Position numbers and translations under genes: made by a program
Assembly (NCBI RefSeq): GCF_020700235.1
Contig: NZ_CP085301.1
Location: 3,720,001 to 3,784,000 of the forward strand
DNA: 64,000 nucleotides
Source of the DNA: Haladaptatus pallidirubidus
GTDB taxonomy: Archaea > Halobacteriota > Halobacteria > Halobacteriales > Haladaptataceae
Direction: 5' to 3'
Part shown: positions 1-8,091 of the stretch, in pieces
Numbering within the stretch: the first letter of the stretch is position 1
Layout of the letters: each line of letters starts with the position of its first letter
Notes under the pieces: generated by a model
The model's database searches: none
What the model was told of the DNA's origin: nothing
Seen by the model: only the letters and a program-made list of their open reading frames with translations

Positions 1-858
1 GATCGAGGAGAAACTCGCCAGTTCGTCGTTCTCGTTCGTCGAACCGACCGCGATAACTTCCGGCTCTGCGGCGGGGTAGCCGACGCAACTCCCACTGCAC
101 GGCCCGGAGCCACCTGCCGCACCGACGAGAAGTGATCCTTGGCCGTAGGCGTATTCGACCGCGCTTTCGACGGTCGCGGACTTGCTCCCGCCGAGGCTCA
201 AGTTGATAACATCGTGACCCTGATTCGCGGCCCATTCGATGCCCGCCGCGATGTCGGAGTACGACCCGCTTCCGTTACTGTTCAGAACTTTTACCGCGTG
301 GAGGGTCGCTCCAGGCGCGATGCTTCCGACGCCGGAGTCGTTGTTGACCGCCGCAATCGTACCTGCGACGTGGGTTCCGTGCCCGTTTTCGTCCGACCAC
401 GAACTCCCGTGGTACGTTTTTCCGTTTCCGAGGTTTGCTTGCAGGTCGGGGTGGTCAGCGTCGATTCCCGTATCGACGACCGCCACGTCCGCTCCCGCAC
501 CGGTGTAGCCGTTCGTCTGCGCGACATCGGCGTCGATGCGGTCGACGCCCCACGGCATGGTCTCCGCGAGGGCGTGCATCCGGTTGTTCTCTTCGACGTA
601 GTTCACGTCTGGCGCACGTTCGAGCGCGGCGACCGCCTGTTCGGGGACGCGAATCGTCACCGCGTTAATCGAATCGAACTCACGCACGACGTCGTTCGAT
701 GCCTCCACTGCGAATCGCCGTGCGGATGCGCTGTCGAATCCGACGTTCACTTCTCGAACGTCCTCACGTCCGGCGGCGGCACCACTGCCACCGAGTGCGA
801 TAACCGATGCACCCGTCGCTTTCAGTACCCTTCGTCGTGTGTGGTTTTCTTTCACCAT
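1..858 (-). CDS. Subtilisin-like serine protease (S8), Tat-exported, 3' end outside window
   Basis: Secreted halolysin-type endopeptidase. The first 286 residues are visible; the ATG is at 858 and the gene runs off the window start before the catalytic Ser. Residues 7-14 (TRRRVLKA) are a twin-arginine signal, about 33-95 an I9 propeptide, then the S8 domain with catalytic Asp129 (VVDTGID) and His160 (HGTHVAG). Odd point: where subtilases have the oxyanion-hole Asn (AAGN), this protein reads AAGG, while its downstream paralogue keeps AAGN. It is the same strand and order as the subtilase at 1013-2203, so the two look like a tandem duplication. AT-rich DNA at about 865-935 probably holds its promoter. 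Family assignment is firm; activity is uncertain. Confidence 0.93.
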   Translation of the reverse strand, partial: MVKENHTRRRVLKATGASVIALGGSGAAAGREDVREVNVGFDSASARRFAVEASNDVVREFDSINAVTIRVPEQAVAALERAPDVNYVEENNRMHALAETMPWGVDRIDADVAQTNGYTGAGADVAVVDTGIDADHPDLQANLGNGKTYHGSSWSDENGHGTHVAGTIAAVNNDSGVGSIAPGATLHAVKVLNSNGSGSYSDIAAGIEWAANQGHDVINLSLGGSKSATVESAVEYAYGQGSLLVGAAGGSGPCSGSCVGYPAAEPEVIAVGSTNENDELASFSSI

Positions 859-1012
859 CAGTAGTACAGAGAAAATACCCGAATATAATTCCTTCTATCT
901 AGAAATTATATTATATAAAATTCGAATGATATAAGATGTCACTTTACCACGAATACGATAGGTCACGACTGACCGAGACGGCGTAAAATGGATGAAGTAG
1001 AGCGACAACCGC

Positions 1013-2203
1013 TTAGTTGTCACTGGAGTCGTAGCCGAGCGCAGCGGCCACGTCGAGGAGACCCTGTCCCTGCTCGTTTTCCGGCAGGCCGATGTCTTCC
1101 GCCGTACTCAGAATTTGACTCTCCGCGTCGCGGGCCGAGTAGCCCTGCGCAATCAGTTGACCGACGGCACCGGCGACGTGCGGGCAGGCCATCGACGTTC
1201 CCGAGAACGTGTCGTAGCCGCTCGGAACGGTCGAGTAGATGTCCGTCCCGGGTGCGATGATATCCACTTCCGGCCCTTGGCTGGAGAACGAAGACTGTCC
1301 GTCGCTGTCGTTCGAGGACGCGACCGCGATGGTTTCCGGGTAGGCGGCAGGGTAGCCGACACAGTCGGTACACTGACCGTCGTTACCGGCCGCGGCGACA
1401 ATCGAGACACCGTTGTCGTAGGCGTACTGGATTGCGTCGCGGAGTGCCGAGGAGCCGGACGAGCCGCCGAGGCTCATGCTGGCAACGTCCCAGCCTTGGT
1501 CGGCGACGTACTCGACGCCAGCCGCGATATCGGAGAACGAACCGCTTCCGTCACAGTCCAGCACTTTGACGGCGTGAAGCGTCACGTCCGGTGCGACGCC
1601 GACGACCCCTTCCGTGTTGTCGTCGCCCGCCGCGATACCGGCGCAGTGGGTGCCGTGGTCGTTGTCGTCCGACCACGAAACGTTACAGGAGTTGCTGTTT
1701 CCGTAGAACGTACAGCTTCCGGTGAGTCCGCCGCTGCCGCAGGAGACGAACGCCTCGCCGGAGCCGAGGTGGTCTTGCAAATCCGGATGGTCGTCGTCGA
1801 TTCCCGTGTCGATAATTGCAACGTCGGCACCGGAACCGAGGTCGCCATTCGAGTGGGCGACCTCCGCATCGACGCGGTCGACGCCCCACGGAAGAGTTTC
1901 CGCGAGGGCTTCCATCGTGCCGTTCGCTTCGACGTAGCGCACGTTCGGGTTTGTTTCGAGTGCGGTTGCCGCCTGCTTCGGCACTCGGATGGTCATCGCT
2001 TCGATGGAGTTGAACTCCCGGACGATCTCGTCCGCGCTGTTCCGAGCAAGTGCCCGTCCGCGCTCGCTGTTGAACCCGACGTTAACCTCCACCTTGTCGG
2101 TTGGAGCCGCGGATGCGAGACCAGTTGCACCGGCCGCTGCCAGCGAACCGCCAGTGAGTTTGAGTACATTCCGCCGCGAAACGCCATTGGCTTTCCTTAC
2201 CAT
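1013..2203 (-). CDS. Subtilisin-like serine protease (halolysin family), Tat-exported
   Basis: Secreted serine endopeptidase of 396 aa, complete. Residues 8-16 (SRRNVLKL) form a twin-arginine motif, followed by an Ala-rich hydrophobic stretch ending near 33. An I9 propeptide covers about 37-95 and the S8 catalytic domain about 105-390, with Asp132, His183 (HGTHCAG), oxyanion Asn274 (AAGND) and Ser337 (SGTSMACPH). There is no C-terminal extension of the kind many halolysins carry. A Cys-rich insert between Asp and His (Cys155, Cys164, Cys173) is missing from the neighbouring paralogue and suggests disulfides. The ATG at 2203 is followed directly by the Tat leader; upstream DNA is very AT-rich, fitting a leaderless promoter. 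Confidence 0.96.
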   Translation of the reverse strand: MVRKANGVSRRNVLKLTGGSLAAAGATGLASAAPTDKVEVNVGFNSERGRALARNSADEIVREFNSIEAMTIRVPKQAATALETNPNVRYVEANGTMEALAETLPWGVDRVDAEVAHSNGDLGSGADVAIIDTGIDDDHPDLQDHLGSGEAFVSCGSGGLTGSCTFYGNSNSCNVSWSDDNDHGTHCAGIAAGDDNTEGVVGVAPDVTLHAVKVLDCDGSGSFSDIAAGVEYVADQGWDVASMSLGGSSGSSALRDAIQYAYDNGVSIVAAAGNDGQCTDCVGYPAAYPETIAVASSNDSDGQSSFSSQGPEVDIIAPGTDIYSTVPSGYDTFSGTSMACPHVAGAVGQLIAQGYSARDAESQILSTAEDIGLPENEQGQGLLDVAAALGYDSSDN

Positions 2204-2317
2204 ACCATTTGGTACAACTTAGCATATATTTAAATAAGTTTCTATAATAATTTATCAAATAGTATGCGGAGAAACCTCTAACGAAAAGGAGAATGGTCGA
2301 AGTCAATTTTTAGGGAT

Positions 2318-2545
2318 TTAACTGCCCGTTTGTCCGTTTTCTTCGACGTACCTGATTTCGGGGTGGTTCTCCAGTTCAGTCCACACAGACTGCGGAATTC
2401 GAACGGTTACGACATCGAGGGAACCGAACTCGCGAACCACTTCTGCAGAGTTCTCTACCGCCGATTTTCGACCTTCATCGCCGTCGAATCCGACGTTCAC
2501 CTCCACGATGTCTTCCCCGGAATCCCCTGTGTCACTATCCGGCAC
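2318..2545 (-). CDS. Stand-alone peptidase inhibitor I9 / subtilase propeptide-like protein
   Basis: 75-aa acidic protein starting at GTG 2545. Residues about 14-70 closely resemble the propeptides of the two adjacent subtilases (shared VEVNVGF, VVREF, VTVRIP and YVEEN elements) and the protein stops just where their catalytic domains begin. There is no signal peptide and no catalytic-domain remnant between its stop and the next gene, so it looks like a real short gene rather than a broken protease. I9 domains act as intramolecular chaperones and inhibitors of subtilases, and free-standing I9 inhibitors are known in fungi. A cytoplasmic guard against prematurely folded protease is an inference. 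The upstream region (2546-2640) is AT-rich and promoter-like. Confidence 0.8.
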   Translation of the reverse strand: MPDSDTGDSGEDIVEVNVGFDGDEGRKSAVENSAEVVREFGSLDVVTVRIPQSVWTELENHPEIRYVEENGQTGS

Positions 2546-2708
2546 GCTATGTTCCTACAACACACGGGTTATTAAAGTATTCTTCTTCTATTCAAATATT
2601 CCAACACTATTCAATTTTAATTACCATATATAACAAATCAATAGATGCACATTATTCCGCTCCCGGCGAACGACACGACTTTTACTTCGTCGGAACGAAT
2701 CTCCATCT

Positions 2709-3467
2709 GTGCAAATCGTCGGGTACGATACCGGTGCATCGGGAGATGGCGCGCCCGCCCTGTTGGTGAGCGACGCGGATTCCCTCGTTCGTGAAGAACT
2801 GATAATGGGTACCGAACTCGAATATACGCTCGGCCAGCGACGCTGCGCCGGAACGTTCGATGGGTCGGTACACGTTCCCTGTACCCGCCCCGGCGCACCC
2901 TACTGTGACGCCCACGCTTCCACGTGGATTTGCGCCCGCTGTACCGGCACCTGCCTCAAAGACGAGATGGACTGCCACGAACCTCACGCCGTCTACCTCG
3001 CGGCGTTCGCCCTCGCGACGTTCAAAGTCGGCGTCACCCGCGAATGGCGACTCGGAACTCGTCTCCGAGAGCAGGGTGCAGACCGCGCCGTCCATCTCCG
3101 AACGGTGAAGGATGGGCGAATCGCTCGCCAACTCGAAGCCGAAATCGCGGAACGGTTCACCGACCGCGTGCGCGTCCCGACGAAGATTCGCAACCTCAAC
3201 CGAACCGTCGATGAATCCGCGTGGAACGACGCGCTTTCGGCGTTCGACCCCATCGACAGTTTTACCTTCGATTACGGATTCGAACTGGACTCCGCCCCGG
3301 TTCACGAAACGCTCGCCAGCGGCACCGTCGTCGGGACGCAAGGGCGCGTCCTCGTCCTCGAACGCGGCGGGACGGCCTACGCCACCGACATGCGCGATTT
3401 GGTGGGGTACGAACTCGAAGCGGGTGCGACCAATCGAAGCCTGCAAGCCAGCCTCGGCACCTTTTAG
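2709..3467 (+). CDS. DUF2797 family protein
   Basis: 252-aa protein starting at GTG 2709. It has an N-terminal Cys/His cluster (CAGTF, CTRPGAPYCDAH, CARCTGTC, CHEPHAVYLA between about residues 46 and 98) that looks metal-binding, followed by a region typical of DUF2797, with KVGVTRE and a helical segment. The molecular role of the family is unknown to me. It ends 23 bases before the XPB helicase start on the same strand, so the two are probably co-transcribed, which hints at nucleic-acid metabolism. Family recognition is from the cysteine pattern and the KVGVTRE segment. Confidence 0.75.
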   Translation: MQIVGYDTGASGDGAPALLVSDADSLVREELIMGTELEYTLGQRRCAGTFDGSVHVPCTRPGAPYCDAHASTWICARCTGTCLKDEMDCHEPHAVYLAAFALATFKVGVTREWRLGTRLREQGADRAVHLRTVKDGRIARQLEAEIAERFTDRVRVPTKIRNLNRTVDESAWNDALSAFDPIDSFTFDYGFELDSAPVHETLASGTVVGTQGRVLVLERGGTAYATDMRDLVGYELEAGATNRSLQASLGTF

Positions 3468-3490
3468 GCCGCAGAATCCCCAGTTTCGGT

Positions 3491-4828
3491 GTGGCCGACG
3501 TAACTATCTCGTTCGAGGGCGGGACGCTTCGAGTCGAAACCGAACTCGACGTGCCGTTTACCGAATCCGACCCTCGCTCGAAAACCCGGCGTGCCCCCGC
3601 GTTTCGCTACGCCACGCTTTGCGATTATTTCGATTCGCGCGACGTTTCGGTGGATGACTCGGTTCTCGACCTGCCCGAACTCCCCGCGCTTCTCTCAGCC
3701 TACGAACTTCGGGAGTATCAGGCGGACGCCCTCGATTCGTGGGACGACGCGAACCGTCGTGGAGTGCTCGAACTCCCTACCGGAAGCGGAAAGACGGTTA
3801 TCGGCGTCAAAGCAATCCAGGAATGTCAGACGCCGACGCTCGTCGTTGTTCCGACCATCGACTTGCTCGAACAGTGGCGCGGAATCCTCGAAACCGAGTT
3901 CGACGTGCCAATCGGGCAACTCGGCGGCGGCGAACAGCGCGTGGAAGCCCTCACGGTTTCGACGTACGATTCCGCCTACCTCCGAGCGGACGACATCGGC
4001 GACCGATTCGGCCTCGCGATTTTCGACGAGGTTCACCACCTCGGCGGCGAAGGCTACCGCGAAATCGCGCGCCTTCTCGCGGCACCGGCGCGGATGGGGT
4101 TGACCGCGACGTTCGAGCGCCCCGACGACGCACACGAAGTCGTCTCCGACCTCGTCGGAGAGAAAGTGTTCGACATCGGCGTGGACGAACTCGCGGGTGA
4201 ATTTCTCGCCCCATACGACGTTAAACGCCTGACGGTCGAACTCACGCCGGGGGAACGCGAGCGATACGAGCGAGAACAGGGCATTTTCACCGACTATCTC
4301 GTGCAGTCGAGCATCCAGATGCAGAGCGGGAGCGACTATCTGGAACTCGTCAAACGCTCCGGAAACGACCCGAAAGCCCGCGAAGCGCTGCTTGCAAAAC
4401 AGCGCGCGCGAGACATCATGATGAACAGCGAGGGAAAAGTGACCGCACTCGCGGATATTTTGCGCCAGCACCGCGACGACCGCGTCATCGTGTTTACTGC
4501 ACACAACGACCTCGTATACCGACTTTCGGAGCGATTTCTCATCCCCGCGATTACGCACCAAACCGCCGCGGCGGAGCGTCGCGACGTACTCGACCGATTC
4601 CGGCGAGGGGTGTTCTCCCGCGTCGTCACGTCGAACGTGCTGGACGAGGGGGTTGACGTTCCCGACGCCAACGTCGCCGTCGTCCTCTCGGGAAGCGGAA
4701 GCGAGCGCGAGTTTACCCAACGACTCGGACGAATTCTTCGCCCGAAAGATGGCGACGGACGAGCGATTCTCTACGAAGTCGTGACGACGGAAACCGCGGA
4801 AGTTCGGGTGGCAAACCGCCGCCGCTGA
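3491..4828 (+). CDS. XPB/Rad25-like superfamily 2 DNA helicase
   Basis: 445-aa SF2 helicase related to XPB/Rad25, which in archaea works with the Bax1 nuclease. Walker A is PTGSGKT (residues 96-102), motif II is DEVHH (179-183), and later motifs include GLTATFER, VIVFTAHND, TSNVLDEGVDVP and QRLGRILRPK. An N-terminal damage-recognition-like segment of about 75 residues precedes LREYQADAL. GTG 3491 was chosen because an upstream ATG at 3221 would put the start deep inside DUF2797, and the conserved family sequence begins at VADVTISFEGG. Its partner gene lies 1.16 kb downstream (5986-7491) on the same strand, with two genes in between. Confidence 0.93.
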   Translation: MADVTISFEGGTLRVETELDVPFTESDPRSKTRRAPAFRYATLCDYFDSRDVSVDDSVLDLPELPALLSAYELREYQADALDSWDDANRRGVLELPTGSGKTVIGVKAIQECQTPTLVVVPTIDLLEQWRGILETEFDVPIGQLGGGEQRVEALTVSTYDSAYLRADDIGDRFGLAIFDEVHHLGGEGYREIARLLAAPARMGLTATFERPDDAHEVVSDLVGEKVFDIGVDELAGEFLAPYDVKRLTVELTPGERERYEREQGIFTDYLVQSSIQMQSGSDYLELVKRSGNDPKAREALLAKQRARDIMMNSEGKVTALADILRQHRDDRVIVFTAHNDLVYRLSERFLIPAITHQTAAAERRDVLDRFRRGVFSRVVTSNVLDEGVDVPDANVAVVLSGSGSEREFTQRLGRILRPKDGDGRAILYEVVTTETAEVRVANRRR

Positions 4829-4878
4829 GGACGGTTTTCGTTCCCTCACGCCGTTCTCCGTTGCAAATAGTTCGTACT

Positions 4879-4918
4879 GTTTTGATACTATCTATTGTCA
4901 ATATAGTTTTGATACTAT
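4879..4918 (+). repeat. Direct repeat pair, 13 bp, 27-bp period
   Basis: The 13-mer gttttgatactat occurs at 4879-4891 and again at 4906-4918 in an AT-rich stretch between the XPB gene and the small gene at 5031. The spacing is about 2.5 helical turns. It may be a regulator-binding site or promoter duplication for the downstream gene; no known motif is recognised. Confidence 0.6.
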
Positions 4919-5030
4919 TTTGTGAGTACTCAATACCCGACTTCTCCTTCTTTCAAACGGGGGCGACCCCCCTCCCTCTGACATGGCTTTCGGGGGAACC
5001 CCCTTCTAATATGCGGTAGTACGAAGGACA

Positions 5031-5518
5031 ATGGCCCGAGCATCCACCGACCCCGCGACCGAAAAGTACGAACTGCTGACCACGAAACAGAAAGAGCGAG
5101 ACGGCAACACAGAGACGGCGACCGTCCAACACGTTTACGTGAGTAAAACGCAGGTCGTCCTCACGCTCGCCTTCGAGTGGACGACCGAGACCTGCGCAAA
5201 CTCGAATCGCTGACGAACGACCACGGGTTCGAGTTCGCACAGGTCGGCCACCTCGAAGGGCTTTCGCTGCCGGTTCGGTACACCGGTCACGGCTGGGTTC
5301 CGATTTCCACCCTCGCATACACCGACGGGGAAGGCTCCGTGACCGAGACGTTCCGAACGGAACTCGAACTGCTCGCGCGAGAACTCGCCCGTTCACCCGG
5401 CTATCTTCGTCGATTCGTCGCGTGGACGCGGTCACTATCCATGAAACAGACCGTTATCGCGGTTATCATCGTCAAAAAAATAATCGTCATCGCACTCGTC
5501 GCGGGGATGGTGCTGTAG
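5031..5518 (+). pseudogene. Conserved-looking protein split by an apparent frameshift
   Basis: Two overlapping frames read as one protein. The first (5031-5213) begins with an ATG and ends after about 49 sensible residues at LTLAFE; the second continues from 5177 (VDDRDLRKLES) to a hydrophobic C-terminal segment (VIAVIIVKKIIVIALVAGMVL, roughly the last 20 residues) that looks like a membrane anchor. Joining them needs one extra G near 5177 (a -1 shift). It could be a sequencing error, a decaying gene, or two overlapping genes with a GTG start at 5177. The function is not recognised. It lies between XPB and Bax1 on their strand. Confidence 0.55.
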
Positions 5519-5908
5519 TTACCGCAAGTCGAGGTCGATGCTCGTCCGCGATGCCTCGTCGTACTTCGCGTACTCAACTTCGAACGGGATTCGAACGGCC
5601 TTCGTCTGACCGCCCGGAACGGTTACTTTCGGCGTCTTTTCGTGTACCGTCCCGTCGATTGTAGCGGATACCTTGAGTGGCGCCGACGACTTGCTATCTC
5701 CGTGGTTCTTGATGTTGACGACGACGACGAGATTTCCGCTCTCGCCTTCGGTGATGCCGTCGATTCCGATCGTCTCTAAATCGCCCGAGCGCGCTCTGTC
5801 GCCGTCGTCGTTCGTCTGATTTCCCCCGCCGAGGATGGAGGCGCAACCGCCAGTCGAAGCGAGGGCGGCGACCAAGCCGAACTGCTGGAGGGCTTTTCGT
5901 CTGCGCAT
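5519..5908 (-). CDS. Predicted Tat lipoprotein, FxLYD/CARDB-like
   Basis: 129-aa lipoprotein. The start at 5908 gives an N-terminus MRRRKALQQFG, then a hydrophobic stretch and a lipobox ASTGGC, so the mature protein would be lipid-anchored outside the membrane. The mature domain (about residues 48-125) has beta-rich features (LVVVVNIKNHGD, PGGQTKAVRIPFEVEY) like the small Ig-like domains found in archaeal exported proteins. Upstream in-frame ATGs exist up to 5968 but would bury the signal. It is transcribed toward the + strand gene at 5031-5518 and ends directly beside it. Confidence 0.75.
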   Translation of the reverse strand: MRRRKALQQFGLVAALASTGGCASILGGGNQTNDDGDRARSGDLETIGIDGITEGESGNLVVVVNIKNHGDSKSSAPLKVSATIDGTVHEKTPKVTVPGGQTKAVRIPFEVEYAKYDEASRTSIDLDLR

Positions 5909-5985
5909 ACTCCACCCCATTAGGTCACGCGGAATGAATCTTCTCATTCCAACGGCTTTTGTACGCACCTCGTCTACGTCGAATC

Positions 5986-7491
5986 GTGCTTACGAAAGAC
6001 CTGCTCCGGGTGTCTCGCGCCGGAGGGGGCTACCATCCGCAGTTCGCCGGGCGAGAACACCGACCGCTCGCCGCTCGCGTTCTCGGTACCTATCAGGGTC
6101 ACGTCGGCGAATCGCGGTCGGAGCTCCAGTCGGCTCTCACCGACCTCGAAACCGACGCTGCGGATTTCAAACTCGTCCGGGGGTTCGCCAAACTGCTCGA
6201 ACGAGAATCGACGTTCGAGCCACGGGCACCCGTTCACCCCGAGCGCGCTCGAACCGTAGCGTTCGAGGAGGCGGAAGCGGTCGGAGTCGCGCGCGACTCC
6301 GACCGCGAAACCGCACTTCGACGCGCCGCAGACCGCCTCGACGCAACGCCGAACGCGATCGAAAACTCGTTGTACGCCGACTTGGAAGAGCGTCAAATAC
6401 AGAGTTCTTTCGACTCGCGCTGGAATCCCGACGAACTAGTCGCCCAGTACAACCTCTCGCTCGCCCAAACCGCGCTGTTCGACGCGACGAAACTCCGCGT
6501 TCGGAGCTCCGACCCGAAGGCGCTCGTTTCCGCCGTCAAGCGCCTTCGACTGATGTACGAAATCCGCAAAACCGACCGCGGGCGGGAAATCGTCGTCACC
6601 GGACCGGACGCGCTCTTTCGGGCCACGCGACGGTACGGAACGCGGTTCGCCCGTCTCCTCCGAACGTTAGTGAAAGCGGACGAATGGCGCCTCACCGCGA
6701 CCATCGACGATTCCGGAACCGAGCGCGACCTCGCACTCTCTGATTCCGACCCGATTCGGCCACCGGGAACCGAACCAATCGGCGAGGTTTCGTTCGACAG
6801 CGACGTCGAACGCGAGTTCGCCGCGCGATTCGATGCGCTCGGTCTGGACTGGAACCTCGTGCGCGAACCGGAACCGCTTGAAGCGGGCGCGCGAGTGATG
6901 ATTCCCGACTTTGCGTTCGACTATCGACACGCTGATTTCCGCGTCTTCTTCGAAATCATGGGCTTCTGGACGCCCGAGTACGTCGAAAAGAAACTGTCGC
7001 AACTCGACACCGTCGAGGACGAACTGCTCGTCGCGGTAGACGAAACCCTCGGTGTGGGCGAGGAAATCGCGGCCCGCGACCACCGCGCGATTCCGTATTC
7101 CGGTCGAATTCGCGTCAAGGACGTGCGCGACGCGCTCAGACGCTACGAAGACGAACTGGTGGCCGAGAGTGCAGAGTCGCTTCCCGATGAAATGATTCCG
7201 GAGGAGGACGTAATTTCGCTGACCGACCTCGCGGACGACCACGGCGTCAGCGAGGACGCGATAGAAAACAAGGCGTTTCCGGAACACGGCCGAGTCGGGC
7301 GAACGCTGATTCGTCCCGCGGTGCTGGCCGAACTGCGGGACGAAATCGAGGACGGGATGGCGTATTCAGCGGTCGAAAATCTGCTCCGAGAATTCGGAAT
7401 CGAAGATGCCAGCGCCGTTCTCTCCGAACTCGAATACGCAGTCGAATGGGAGGGGTTAAGCGGCGGAACCCTTCGGCGAAACGGTCGGTGA
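5986..7491 (+). CDS. Bax1-type nuclease (DUF790), partner of XPB
   Basis: 501-aa protein of the DUF790/Bax1 family, a structure-specific endonuclease that binds archaeal XPB in a nucleotide-excision-repair-like pathway. The start is taken at GTG 5986, just before LTKDLLRVSRAGG, which is the usual family N-terminus; an in-frame start at 5959 adds basic residues with no family support. The nuclease core is PD-(D/E)XK-like: IPDFAF (Asp308), FFEIMGFW (Glu323) and the Lys pair after EYVEK (about 335). A helix-turn-helix-like region (LTDLADDHGVSEDAIE) follows near 405-425. The GTG is only about 18 bases past the end of the antisense promoter region of the lipoprotein. Confidence 0.9.
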   Translation: MLTKDLLRVSRAGGGYHPQFAGREHRPLAARVLGTYQGHVGESRSELQSALTDLETDAADFKLVRGFAKLLERESTFEPRAPVHPERARTVAFEEAEAVGVARDSDRETALRRAADRLDATPNAIENSLYADLEERQIQSSFDSRWNPDELVAQYNLSLAQTALFDATKLRVRSSDPKALVSAVKRLRLMYEIRKTDRGREIVVTGPDALFRATRRYGTRFARLLRTLVKADEWRLTATIDDSGTERDLALSDSDPIRPPGTEPIGEVSFDSDVEREFAARFDALGLDWNLVREPEPLEAGARVMIPDFAFDYRHADFRVFFEIMGFWTPEYVEKKLSQLDTVEDELLVAVDETLGVGEEIAARDHRAIPYSGRIRVKDVRDALRRYEDELVAESAESLPDEMIPEEDVISLTDLADDHGVSEDAIENKAFPEHGRVGRTLIRPAVLAELRDEIEDGMAYSAVENLLREFGIEDASAVLSELEYAVEWEGLSGGTLRRNGR

Positions 7492-7572
7492 CAACCGACT
7501 TTGGCATCCCGTCTACGACGACCGCTTAACGGTTGCTCTACACAGCAACTGACGGTCGTTCGGATTACTCCG

Positions 7573-8091
7573 CTACAGGTCGCGCTGTCGTCCTTTCGGA
7601 ACGAGCGATTGCAGTTCGCCGTGGAGATACAACCCGACGCCCAACGGTTCCCGACCGCCTGCGATTTCGTGGCTCACGATGAGATAGCCCCAGTCGCCCT
7701 CCCAGTCGAGTTCTTGGTCTTCACCGCGGACGAACCGATTCGCTTGTTCTTCGTCCAGTTCGAGGACGTTCTTATTTGCGAGGCCGCCGAGTCGCTGGGC
7801 CGCGTTCGTCGTCGGTTTCCAGTGTCGCTGTCGGGTTCGGAGGAACGTCATTCCGAGCGCTTCGATGCGAACCGGCGAGTCGAGGTCGCCGCGAAGAATC
7901 CAGATTTTACCCTTCCCTTTTTCCCAGAAGGAGTGCCCCTCGAACGTCTCGGGTTCGATGCCAAACCGTTCTTGCCACCAATCGAGAATCTCCTTTCGCG
8001 TCGCTCGTCCGGCGACTTTTCGCTCCTCGGCAGTGGCGGGAAGGCGGTCGAATCGCTGGCCGTCGTTCGTTTTTGTTTGGTCGTCGGTCAT
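7573..8091 (-). CDS. Conserved haloarchaeal protein coupled to a NOP2-type methyltransferase
   Basis: 172-aa protein whose ATG at 8091 overlaps the methyltransferase stop (ATGA). It has a conserved-looking N-terminal helical region (EILDWWQERFGI), then KIWILRGD, and a C-terminal segment with WGYLIVSHEIAG. NOP2/NSUN enzymes elsewhere carry an RNA-binding PUA-like domain at one end, and the size and position here suggest this protein supplies such a module in trans; this is an inference. I believe it corresponds to a haloarchaeal DUF (DUF7122), but that name was not checked. Confidence 0.75.
   Translation of the reverse strand: MTDDQTKTNDGQRFDRLPATAEERKVAGRATRKEILDWWQERFGIEPETFEGHSFWEKGKGKIWILRGDLDSPVRIEALGMTFLRTRQRHWKPTTNAAQRLGGLANKNVLELDEEQANRFVRGEDQELDWEGDWGYLIVSHEIAGGREPLGVGLYLHGELQSLVPKGRQRDL

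Noticed and set aside
4879..4918. Possible CRISPR-like repeat
   Set aside because: Only two copies with a 14-base spacer; no cas genes.
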